From positions 496,001 to 560,000 of the forward strand of contig NZ_JAPNLM010000001.1 of assembly GCF_026627255.1 (NCBI RefSeq): a stretch of 64,000 bases of DNA, given 5' to 3'. Source of the stretch: Streptomyces antarcticus (GTDB taxonomy: Bacteria > Actinomycetota > Actinomycetes > Streptomycetales > Streptomycetaceae). Under the pieces are notes generated by a model. That model was not told the DNA's origin. It ran no database searches and was given only the letters and a program-made list of their open reading frames with translations. Both the position numbers and the translations under genes were made by a program. Positions 54,202-62,003 of the stretch are shown here, one piece after another (position 1 is the first letter of the stretch; each line of letters begins with the position of its first letter).

Positions 54202-54771
54202 ATGTTGCCCATGTCCAACCTTTCTCCTTCCCCCGGCACTCCCATGGCGGCCGGCCCGCTGACCCGTGCCTGTCTCGAGATCGACGAGTACGCGGCCGGT
54301 CTCGGCTGGGACAGGCCCGCCCGGCTGTTCGCGCTCGTCGACACCGCCCGGCTCAAGAAGCAGGAGCCGCGCCTGGCGGGCCAGCTCGGTCTCGACCAGG
54401 ACGACGCCGGCAAGTCCTCCCTCACCCCGATCGAGCAGGACGAGGTTCCGGCCGGGACCCCGCTCGACAAGTTCCTCGGCACCATCGCCTGGCCGGACGC
54501 GGTCGTCGGCTGCGCCCTGACGGTGGAGCGGCTGATGCTGCCGCCGTCGGCGGAGGCGTCCGTACCGGAGGGGCTGAACGACAAGCAGCTCTCCCGGTGG
54601 GTCGCCGGTCACCCGGAGCGCCAGGAGGTCCGCCTCACGGTGGCCGTGCTGCGCGACGGCACCCGCGAGTCGGCCGTACGGCTGCGGGAGAAGGACTCCT
54701 CGACCGAGGTGCTCACCGGCGGGGGCCTGGTGCCCGGGCTGGCCGAGGCGCTGGCCGCGACCTTCTCGTAG
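54202..54771 (+). CDS. PPA1309-family protein
   Basis: The 189-residue cytosolic protein is of a conserved actinobacterial family without known function. Recognisable stretches are EIDEYAAGLGWDRPARLFALVDTARL and LGTIAWPDAVVGCALTVERLMLP. AAAGGAGG lies 5 bp before the ATG. It is divergent from UPF0182 and convergent with the PDZ protease, a neighbourhood conserved in many streptomycetes. Confidence 0.85.
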   Translation: MLPMSNLSPSPGTPMAAGPLTRACLEIDEYAAGLGWDRPARLFALVDTARLKKQEPRLAGQLGLDQDDAGKSSLTPIEQDEVPAGTPLDKFLGTIAWPDAVVGCALTVERLMLPPSAEASVPEGLNDKQLSRWVAGHPERQEVRLTVAVLRDGTRESAVRLREKDSSTEVLTGGGLVPGLAEALAATFS

Positions 54772-54808
54772 CGGGCGGCCCTCCCGTAGCGGGCGGGCGG
54801 GGACCCGG

Positions 54809-55900
54809 TCAGGGCGTGGCGTCGCAGCGCGTCAGCCCGGCCGTGTCCCCCTTGCCGATCTTCTCCAGGGCAGCGGTGGCGTCGCCGATGGTGGAGACCT
54901 TGACCAGCGTCAGCCCGTCGGGGACCTCGAGGGCCGCGGCGGCGCAGTTGTCGGCGGGCGTCAGGAAGAACCGGGCGCCGGCCTGGCGGGCGCCGATGGT
55001 CTTCATCTGGATGCCGCCGATCGGGCCGACCTTGCCCGCGTCGTCGATGGTGCCGGTGCCGGCGATGAACTTCCCGCCGGTCAGGTCCTCGGGCGTCAGC
55101 TTGTCGACGATGCCGAGGGCGAACATCAGGCCGGCGCTCGGACCGCCGACGTCGGCGAGCTTGATGTCGATGGAGAACGGCAGCGTGTGATCGGTGCCGG
55201 CCCGGATGCCGACGATCGCGTGGCCGTCGTCCTCCGCCTTGCCCGCGGTGACGGTGACCTTGGCGGATCCGGTGGGCTCGCGGTTCGCCTTCGCCGCCTC
55301 GGCCGCCTCGGCGGCGGGCACGACGGTGAACTCGACGGCCTCTCCGGGCTTGTGCTTGGTGACGAGCTTGGCCACGTCCCCGGGGGCCGTCACGGGGGTG
55401 CCGTCGACGGCCTTGACGACGTCTCCGGCGTGCAGCCGGCCCTCGGAGGGACTGCCCTTGACGACGGAGGAGACGATCACACGGGCGGTGACCGGGATGC
55501 CGAGCTGCTTCAGGGCGGCCACCTTGGCGCTCTGCTGCGACTGCGTGAACTCCTCGGCGTTCTCCTGGGTGGACTGCTCGTTCGTCTTGCCGTCGGGGTA
55601 GAGGTTCTCGTGCGGCACGACGATGTTGTCGTCGGCCAGCCAGCCGTACACCGCTTCCAGCAGGTTCATGTTGAAGTCCGCGCTCGTGACGCGGACCGTC
55701 GTCATGTTGAGGTGACCGCTGGTCGGGTACGTCTTGCGCCCCGAGATGTTGAGGACGGGCTCGCCGTGCGAGTCCCCCAGCGTGTTCACCGTCGGCCCCG
55801 GGCTCATCTCGGAGTAGGGGACCTTGATGAAGACGCCTGCGCAGAGCAGCGCGAACAGCACGAGGGTGGAGGCGAGCATCGTCGCGGTGCGGCGTGGCAT
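54809..55900 (-). CDS. PDZ-Lon-type membrane-anchored serine protease (YlbL family)
   Basis: The 363-residue protein has one N-terminal membrane anchor (residues 8-27), a PDZ domain (about 135-200) and a Lon-type proteolytic domain with catalytic Ser255 in GGPSAGLMFALG and Lys300 in GPIGGIQMKT. In Bacillus the homologue degrades a membrane division inhibitor; the substrate here is unknown. The ATG at 55900 is used. The catalytic domain faces outside. Confidence 0.9.
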   Translation of the reverse strand: MPRRTATMLASTLVLFALLCAGVFIKVPYSEMSPGPTVNTLGDSHGEPVLNISGRKTYPTSGHLNMTTVRVTSADFNMNLLEAVYGWLADDNIVVPHENLYPDGKTNEQSTQENAEEFTQSQQSAKVAALKQLGIPVTARVIVSSVVKGSPSEGRLHAGDVVKAVDGTPVTAPGDVAKLVTKHKPGEAVEFTVVPAAEAAEAAKANREPTGSAKVTVTAGKAEDDGHAIVGIRAGTDHTLPFSIDIKLADVGGPSAGLMFALGIVDKLTPEDLTGGKFIAGTGTIDDAGKVGPIGGIQMKTIGARQAGARFFLTPADNCAAAALEVPDGLTLVKVSTIGDATAALEKIGKGDTAGLTRCDATP

Positions 55901-55997
55901 GGATCCGACAGTACGGGACGGGCCTGTGGGGCGGCCCGTGGGGCCGGGCCGTACGGGGGCCCGGCGGGGAAGTCTCAGGGGATCCTCACGGGACGCG

Positions 55998-56258
55998 TCA
56001 GACGGCGTCTGAACCGGAGTGGGCCCGCGCCTTCGCCCTTGCCTGATCCGCCTGATCCGCGTCGCCGGCCTGTTCGGTCCTGCCCGCGTGATCGGCACTG
56101 CCTGCGTAATCGGACCTGCCCATGGCCTCACGGAACCGCGCGTAGCCGGCCAGTTCCGATATGTCGCCTTGGGTACGGTCGCGTGCCGCCCAGCTGCCCC
56201 ATATCGCCGCTCCGATCGCGGCGGACAGCGGAATCAGCAACCACGCCAGTGACGCCAT
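55998..56258 (-). CDS. Small membrane protein of unknown function
   Basis: The predicted 86-residue product has one membrane segment (4-24), a short basic motif, then a charged tail rich in Ala, Asp, Gln and Arg repeats (SADHAGRTEQAGDADQADQ). The tail coincides with CCTGATCCG-like repeated DNA. No family is recognised, but a similar gene occupies this spot between the PDZ protease and moaE in other streptomycetes as far as I recall. Confidence 0.6.
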   Translation of the reverse strand: MASLAWLLIPLSAAIGAAIWGSWAARDRTQGDISELAGYARFREAMGRSDYAGSADHAGRTEQAGDADQADQARAKARAHSGSDAV

Positions 56259-56410
56259 GGGCGTGCCTCCCTACCCCGGATGTGCGTGTCGTTGGTGGCT
56301 TCAACGCTCGTGCCCGGAAAGGGGTTACGCAAATCGAGGGCGTGTTGCGCGGCCGAACGGGTGCGACGTTACCCCCTCCCGCGGCCGGTCCCCCGCCCGG
56401 GGTCCGGCCC

Positions 56411-56434
56411 GGCCCGGCGGGCGCCCGCCGGGCC
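56411..56434 (-). terminator. Terminator of moaE
   Basis: A perfect 24-bp GC-only palindrome GGCCCGGCGGGC plus its complement lies 16 bp after the moaE stop. Confidence 0.7.
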
Positions 56435-56449
56435 GGGCTCGGCCGTGCG

Positions 56450-56920
56450 TCAGCAGGCGCCGACCCACTCCTCCGTGCCGTCCGCGAAGGTCTGGTGCTT
56501 CCAGATCGGCACCTCGTGCTTGAGGTCGTCGATCAGCATGCGGCAGGCCTCGAAGGCCTCGCCGCGGTGCGGGCAGGACACGGCGACGACGACGGCCAGG
56601 TCGCCGACGGCGAGGTCGCCCACACGGTGGACGGCGGCCAGGGCGCGGACCGGGTACTTGGCCACGACGCGTTCGGCCACACGGCGCATCTCGGCCTCGG
56701 CGGTCGGGTGGCAGGAGTAGCCGAGCGAGTCGACGTCCGCGCCGCTGTCGTGGTCGCGCACCGTGCCGACGAACAGCGTCGTGCCGCCCGTCGCGTCGTC
56801 GCCGACGGCCTGGAATGCCTCGTCGATCGAAAGCGGGGTCTCACGGATCGCGAGCAGGCGGATGGGGTCCGGAGCGGCCTGCTCGCCGGGGTGGTCGAAG
56901 TGCGGTGCCATAGCGTCCAT
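56450..56920 (-). CDS. moaE: Molybdopterin synthase catalytic subunit
   Basis: This 156-residue protein transfers sulfur from MoaD thiocarboxylate to precursor Z. Motifs are TTLFVGTVRDHDSG, VSCPHRGEAFEACRMLIDDLK and the active-site VPIWKHQTFADGTEEWVG with its conserved lysines. MoaD is not adjacent. An alternative start at 56911 would remove three residues. It is a single gene on the minus strand. Confidence 0.93.
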   Translation of the reverse strand: MDAMAPHFDHPGEQAAPDPIRLLAIRETPLSIDEAFQAVGDDATGGTTLFVGTVRDHDSGADVDSLGYSCHPTAEAEMRRVAERVVAKYPVRALAAVHRVGDLAVGDLAVVVAVSCPHRGEAFEACRMLIDDLKHEVPIWKHQTFADGTEEWVGAC

Positions 56921-57069
56921 CGTGCCCTAGCCGCTGACGTGGCGGAATAGCCGATTCGCCCGGGGCCCGGCCCCCGCTTTGGGAGTCTCCTACAGGAAAC
57001 CGCTGGTGGCGCCCGGTGTCCACCCCCCGGCCGGGAGGCGGACACGGGGCGCCGGGCCCGGGCGGGGCG

Positions 57070-58227
57070 TCAGATGCCGCGGCGCTTGCGGGCGCGGCGG
57101 ACCGCCGCCGCGGCGCCCAGCAGGGCCACCGTGGCTCCGGCCGCGCCGGCCGCCGTCGCCGCGTCCTTGCGGCCCAGGCGGCGGCCGGCGACGGTGTGCC
57201 GGCCCGCGACCTCCTGGAGGAGCTCGGCGAGCACCTCCTCGTTGGTCCAGCGCGGCCGCCAGCCGGCCGCGTGCAGCCCGCTGACGCTGACCACCCACGG
57301 GTGCATGGTGTACGCCAGGTCGCCCGCCGGGGACGGCGTCAGGCCGATCCGGTGCAGCCGGGCCGCCGCGCCCAGCGCTACCGCCGAGGGGAGCTCCATG
57401 CGGCGGATGCCGCTCAGCTCCTCGACCTCCTCCTGCTCCAGCCAGCCCTCGCAGCCCACCGCGAGCTCGCCCTCGACCTTCTCCAGGGCGGCGTACTCCA
57501 GCGCGCTGACCAGGTCCTCCACGTGGCAGAACTGCCAGGTGGGGCGGGAGCCGGTCACCACGAGCAGGCGCGGGGACTCGAAGTAGCGGGTCAGCGCGGT
57601 GTCCGTACCGCCGACCAGGACCGCGGGGCGGACCACGGTGACGTTCAGGCCGGGGTGCGCGCGGGGTGCCCGGCGGCCGAGCCGCTCGATCTCCAGCAGG
57701 TCGCCGACGCCGGTGGCCTCGGCGGTGGCCCGCAGCTCGGAGTCCTCCGACAGTGGGATGTCGTTGTCCGGCAGGGCCCCGTAGACCATGGCGGAGGTGC
57801 AGAGCACGACCCGGTGCACGCCGGCCGCCGCGGCGGCCGTCAGCACGGTCTGGGTGCCGCGTACGTTGTACGCGGTGCGGGCCGCCGGGTCGGATTCCAG
57901 GTCGAGGTCCAGGGCGAGGTGGACCACGACGTCCGCGCCGCGCAGTTTCTCGGCGATCGCGGGGTCCCGTACGTCCAGGACGTGCCACTGCGCGTCCGCG
58001 CAGTCCCCCCGCCGTTCGTCGATCGCGACGACCTGCTTGACCTCCTCGGAAGCGGCCAGGCGGGCCACCAGCGCCGCGCCGACCCCCGACGCGGCGCCGG
58101 TCACGGCGATCACGGGGCCCCGCACGGCGGGGTTTCGCGGCTGGCGAACGCCATGGGCGCTGTCGCCGGGCTCGGGGCGGATGTCGGCGTCGTCGCTCGC
58201 GCGAACCTGTGGATCTGGGGAACTCAC
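57070..58227 (-). CDS. NAD-dependent epimerase/dehydratase family (extended SDR)
   Basis: The 385-residue protein has the nucleotide-binding TGAASGVGAALVARL (about 40-55), AAGVHRVVLCTSAMVYG (active-site Ser and Tyr region) and a C-terminal hydrophobic helix followed by RRARKRRGI, which would anchor it to the membrane. The YxxxK lysine is not obvious in the GDLLEIERL stretch. The start is GTG at 58227. It is divergent from the DUF2342 gene. The substrate is unknown. Confidence 0.82.
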   Translation of the reverse strand: MSSPDPQVRASDDADIRPEPGDSAHGVRQPRNPAVRGPVIAVTGAASGVGAALVARLAASEEVKQVVAIDERRGDCADAQWHVLDVRDPAIAEKLRGADVVVHLALDLDLESDPAARTAYNVRGTQTVLTAAAAAGVHRVVLCTSAMVYGALPDNDIPLSEDSELRATAEATGVGDLLEIERLGRRAPRAHPGLNVTVVRPAVLVGGTDTALTRYFESPRLLVVTGSRPTWQFCHVEDLVSALEYAALEKVEGELAVGCEGWLEQEEVEELSGIRRMELPSAVALGAAARLHRIGLTPSPAGDLAYTMHPWVVSVSGLHAAGWRPRWTNEEVLAELLQEVAGRHTVAGRRLGRKDAATAAGAAGATVALLGAAAAVRRARKRRGI

Positions 58228-58420
58228 CGGGCGTCTCCAGCGGTTGTCTTCAGTGGGGACGCGCCGTGACGCATACCCACCAGGTGATGTCCATCCTGCC
58301 GCAGCCCAGGAGTCGGCGGAGCACCGAGCCCGTAAGCGGGTGTGGTGTCTACGCTGGGTGGTGTTGTCGGACCATTGCCCGTCGGCTCCCGCCGGCGGCC
58401 CTACGAGCCGAGGAAACCCC

Positions 58421-59908
58421 GTGAGCGACACCCCATTCGGATTCGGCCTTCCGCCGGAGGAGCCGGAAGACGGCGACGAGGGCAAGAAGAAGGGCAATCA
58501 GGGCGGCCAGGGCGGCCCGCCGAATCCGTTCGGGTTCCCGGGCATGGGCCTGCCGGGCGGCGTGGGCGGGCCGGGCGGGGCGGACAACCCGTTCGCCGCG
58601 ATGTTCGGCTCGATGGACCCGAACGACCTGGGGGCGGCCTTCCAGCAGCTCGGCCAGATGCTCAGCTACGAGGGCGGTCCCGTGAACTGGGACATGGCCA
58701 AGGACATCGCCCGCCAGACCGTCGCCCAGGGCACCGCGGACGGCGTGAAGGACACGAGCGTCGGCGTCGCCGAGAAGTCGGCGGTCGAGGAGGCCCTGCG
58801 CCTGGCGGACCTGTGGCTGGACGGCGTGACCTCGCTGCCCTCGGGTGCGAACACCGCCGTCGCGTGGAGCCGCGCCGAGTGGGTCGAGGCGACCCTCCCG
58901 GTGTGGAAGGAGCTCGTGGACCCGGTCGCCGAGCGCGTCGGCGCGGCCATGGGCGGCGTCCTGCCCGAGGAGATGCAGGCCATGGCGGGCCCGCTGCTCG
59001 GCATGATGCGCTCCATGGGCGGCGCGATGTTCGGCCAGCAGATCGGGCAGGCCGTGGGCACGCTCGCGGGCGAGGTCGTCGGCTCCACCGACATCGGGCT
59101 GCCCCTGGGGCCGGTCGGCCGGGTGGCGCTGCTGCCGCTGAACATCGAGGGCTTCGGCAAGGACCTGGGCGTCGCATCCGAGGAGGTGCGGCTGTACCTG
59201 GCGCTGCGCGAGGCGGCCCACGCCCGGCTCTTCGCCCACGTGCCGTGGCTGCGCTCGCACCTCTTCGGCGCCGTCGAGGCCTACGCCCGCGGCATCAAGG
59301 TCGACACCTCGAAGCTGGAGGACGTGGTCGGCCAGCTCGACCCGTCGAACCCGGAGCAGCTGCAGGAAGCGCTCCAGGGCGGCATGTTCCAGCCCCAGGA
59401 CACGCCCGAGCAGAAGGCCTCCCTGGCCCGCCTGGAGACGGCGCTCGCGCTGGTCGAGGGCTGGGTCGACGCGGTGGTCCACGAGGCCGCCAAGCCCCGT
59501 CTGGCCTCGGCGGACGCCATGCGCGAGACCATGCGCCGGCGGCGCGCCTCGGGCGGCCCGGCGGAGCAGACCTTCGCGACGCTGATCGGTCTGGAGCTGC
59601 GTCCGCGCCGGCTGCGCGACGCCTCGCGGCTGTGGGCCTCGCTGACCGACGCGCGGGGCGTGGACGGTCGGGACGGCCTGTGGGAGCACCCCGACATGCT
59701 GCCGACGGCTTCCGACCTGGACGACCCGGACGGCTTCGTGCACCGCGAGCAGCTGGACTTCTCCGAGATCGACAAGATGCTCGGCGAGGCGGCCGAGAAG
59801 CGCGGCAAGGGCGCGGCCGGGGCCGACCGGGCCGGCGAGGCCGACGGCGGGGACGAGACCGGCCGGGCCGACGGCGGGGACGAGACCGGGGGCGAAGAGA
59901 AGAAGTGA
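58421..59908 (+). CDS. DUF2342 zincin-like putative metalloprotease
   Basis: This 495-residue protein has a Gly/Pro/Phe-rich leader (1-65), then the DUF2342 domain with the AMFGQQIGQAVGTLAGEVVGSTDIGLPL stretch and REAAHARLF (263-271). It lacks a classical HExxH glutamate, so protease activity is a family label rather than something visible. The Asp/Glu/Gly-rich C-terminal tail is repetitive. The start GTG at 58421 follows GAGGAAA. The NUDIX gene overlaps it by 4 bp. Confidence 0.85.
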   Translation: MSDTPFGFGLPPEEPEDGDEGKKKGNQGGQGGPPNPFGFPGMGLPGGVGGPGGADNPFAAMFGSMDPNDLGAAFQQLGQMLSYEGGPVNWDMAKDIARQTVAQGTADGVKDTSVGVAEKSAVEEALRLADLWLDGVTSLPSGANTAVAWSRAEWVEATLPVWKELVDPVAERVGAAMGGVLPEEMQAMAGPLLGMMRSMGGAMFGQQIGQAVGTLAGEVVGSTDIGLPLGPVGRVALLPLNIEGFGKDLGVASEEVRLYLALREAAHARLFAHVPWLRSHLFGAVEAYARGIKVDTSKLEDVVGQLDPSNPEQLQEALQGGMFQPQDTPEQKASLARLETALALVEGWVDAVVHEAAKPRLASADAMRETMRRRRASGGPAEQTFATLIGLELRPRRLRDASRLWASLTDARGVDGRDGLWEHPDMLPTASDLDDPDGFVHREQLDFSEIDKMLGEAAEKRGKGAAGADRAGEADGGDETGRADGGDETGGEEKK

Positions 59909-60444
59909 GCCTCCACGACGACGCGGTCCTCGTACTGAAGCGGTACGAGGACCAGCCCGACCTGCGCGATGTGTACCTGGAGCACCTGGCCGCCCACCCG
60001 GACGGGGTCTACAAGCCCTGCACGGCCGGTCACCTCACGGGCAGCGCGCTGGTGGTCGACCCGGAGCGCGGACGCGTCCTGCTGACCCTGCACAAGAAGC
60101 TGGGCATGTGGCTCCAGATGGGCGGCCACTGCGAGCCCGGTGACGCCACCCTGGCGGACGCGGCGCTGCGCGAGGCCGTGGAGGAGTCGGGCATCGCCTC
60201 CGGGCTGACGCTGCTGCCCGGCGGCCCGGTGCGCCTGGACCGGCACCCGATCCCGGCCCCGTGCCACTGGCACCTGGACGTGCAGTACGCGGCGCTGGCC
60301 CCGGCCGGTGCGGTGGCGGAGATCAGCGAGGAGTCGCTGGACCTGCGCTGGTTCCCGTACGCGGAGGTGGCGGCGGTGGCCGACACCTCGGTCGTGCTGC
60401 TGCTGGAGGCGACCCTGGCACGACTCGGCGGCCCGGGCCGCTGA
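59905..60444 (+). CDS. NUDIX hydrolase
   Basis: The 179-residue protein has GGHCEPGDATLADAALREAVEESGI, a Nudix box with one extra residue between the acidic turn and REx2EE. HWHLDVQYAA and EESLDLRWFP follow as in the Streptomyces family that I recall at this locus. GTG at 59905 overlaps the DUF2342 stop (GTGA), so the genes are coupled. The substrate is unknown. Confidence 0.88.
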   Translation: MSLHDDAVLVLKRYEDQPDLRDVYLEHLAAHPDGVYKPCTAGHLTGSALVVDPERGRVLLTLHKKLGMWLQMGGHCEPGDATLADAALREAVEESGIASGLTLLPGGPVRLDRHPIPAPCHWHLDVQYAALAPAGAVAEISEESLDLRWFPYAEVAAVADTSVVLLLEATLARLGGPGR

Positions 60445-60462
60445 GCACCCCGCCCGGGGTGC

Positions 60463-60500
60463 GGCGAAGGGGCGGTCCCGCGCGGGACCGCCCCTTCGCC
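60463..60500. terminator. Bidirectional terminator after the NUDIX gene
   Basis: A perfect 38-bp inverted repeat with 18-bp arms (GGCGAAGGGGCGGTCCCG) lies between convergent genes. Confidence 0.92.
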
Positions 60501-60529
60501 GTCGTAGCCGGGACCGCCGGGGCCTGGTT

Positions 60530-61285
60530 CTAGTTCCAGGCGTTGTTCTGGTTCTGCGCGTGCGCGCCCTGCTGACCCATGCCGAACTGCGCGGCGGCGC
60601 CCTGTCCGAGCTGGGCGTTCTGCGGCGGCAGCACCTCGCTGGGCTGTACCAGCGCGAAGCCGGTGCCGAGGAAGCTGAGCTCCCAGCCCTCGCCGGTGTT
60701 GCCGCGGCGCCGCCAGACTCCGGTGGAGTGGGTCTGGGCCTGCATCTGGACCCGCAGCGAGGTGGACCAGGCGACGATGGCGTCCGCGTCGGCGTTGACG
60801 TACTTGTCCGGCGTGACCTGCATCATCAGCGGCTGGCCGGAGGTCATCAGGGCGACCTTGCCGCGGCCGGTGATGTTGAGCTGGTACTTGCCGGACCCGG
60901 AGATCCCGTACTGGCTGTCCACCGCGATGGCCTCGGTGTGCAGGGTGGAGTCCAGGGCGAGCACGTAGCTGCTGTCGACGGTGAGGCCCTCCTGGTCCAC
61001 GTCCACGACGTGGACGTACTGGGCCAGGTTGGCGAGGTAGACGGTGCCCTGCCCGGAGCAGCGCATGAGGTCGAGGCCCTCGCCGGTGCGGGCCCGCGCG
61101 CCCCGCTGGGTGGTGCTCTGGTACTCGCCGTCGAAGTCGATGATGCCCTGGTAGGCGACCATCGCACCCTTGCGGGCCAGGACGTCGTCGGTGCCGGTCA
61201 GCGAGACCCGCAGCAGCTGCGGGTTCTGGACCGCGTACCGCTCCTGGGACTGCGCCTCGGCGTGGGCGAAAAGTGCGCTCTGCAT
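60530..61285 (-). CDS. AIM24-family protein, third gene of the TerD/AIM24 cluster
   Basis: The 251-residue protein is an AIM24 (TraD-like double-stranded beta) domain: LTGTDDVLARKGAMVAYQGIIDFD, GQGTVYLANLAQYVHVVDVD, SGSGKYQLNITGRGKVALM and a terminal FALVQPSEV. A Gln/Asn-rich tail (GQQGAHAQNQNNAWN) follows. It has no signal peptide or membrane helix. Bacterial AIM24 proteins have no settled function. The gene begins 17 bp after the stop of the second paralogue. Confidence 0.88.
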   Translation of the reverse strand: MQSALFAHAEAQSQERYAVQNPQLLRVSLTGTDDVLARKGAMVAYQGIIDFDGEYQSTTQRGARARTGEGLDLMRCSGQGTVYLANLAQYVHVVDVDQEGLTVDSSYVLALDSTLHTEAIAVDSQYGISGSGKYQLNITGRGKVALMTSGQPLMMQVTPDKYVNADADAIVAWSTSLRVQMQAQTHSTGVWRRRGNTGEGWELSFLGTGFALVQPSEVLPPQNAQLGQGAAAQFGMGQQGAHAQNQNNAWN

Positions 61286-61302
61286 GATGTGTCCGCTCCC
61301 CC

Positions 61303-61992
61303 TCAGCCCCGGGCCCGGAGCCGGTCGGTGCTGTCCTCGCTGGGCTGTACGACGACGATGCCCTGACCGGAGAAGGCCATCTGGTAGGCCTCCCCGCTGC
61401 CCCGGCCGATCATCGACGAGGCCTTGAAGCTGCGCTTCCCCTTGACCTTGAGGTTCGGGGACCAGGCGACGAGCGCGTCGGGGTCCACGTACGTCTCGTC
61501 GTCGCCGCGGCCGCAGTCGACCACGATCGGTGTGCCGCGGGAGGTGATGGCGACCCAGCCGGTGCCGGAGACCTGCACGTTGAACAGGCCCTGGCCGGCG
61601 AACTTCGCCATGCCCTTGACCCGTTCGACGCCCCACTGGAGGTGGGCGTCGAAGGCGAGCAGGTTGCTGCCGTTGACGGACAGCGCGTCGTTGTCGAGGT
61701 TGATGACGACGACGTCCGCGCCGTAGTCGGCGAGGTAGAGCAGGCCGTCGCCGGTGCACTTCATCAGCGGGGCGCTCTCGCCGGTGAGCCACTGCGAGGC
61801 CATCTGGCGCACGGCCGGCGGGTTGGGCTCGTACTGGACGAAGCCCTCGTACGCCACCATCGAGCCGGTGCGCGCGAAGAGGTCCTGGCCGCTCTGCATG
61901 GCGACCTTGAGCATGGCCCGGCCGTGGTTCTCCATGCGGGCCGTGACGGGGGTCGGGGCGTAGCCCGCGAGCTGCTGGTTCATTGCGTTCAT
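61303..61992 (-). CDS. AIM24-family protein, second gene of the TerD/AIM24 cluster
   Basis: The 229-residue AIM24 paralogue shows the same beta signature: MQSGQDLFARTGSMVAYEGFVQYE, GDGLLYLADYGADVVVINLD, VSGTGWVAITSRGTPIVVD and GIVVVQPSED at the end. An internal insert carries VERVKGMAKFAGQGLFNVQ. It is soluble. The ATG at 61992 is used, with a second ATG three codons later. It lies 11 bp after the TerD-AIM24 gene, so the three are one operon. Confidence 0.88.
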   Translation of the reverse strand: MNAMNQQLAGYAPTPVTARMENHGRAMLKVAMQSGQDLFARTGSMVAYEGFVQYEPNPPAVRQMASQWLTGESAPLMKCTGDGLLYLADYGADVVVINLDNDALSVNGSNLLAFDAHLQWGVERVKGMAKFAGQGLFNVQVSGTGWVAITSRGTPIVVDCGRGDDETYVDPDALVAWSPNLKVKGKRSFKASSMIGRGSGEAYQMAFSGQGIVVVQPSEDSTDRLRARG

Positions 61993-62003
61993 GTCGGGCT
62001 CCC

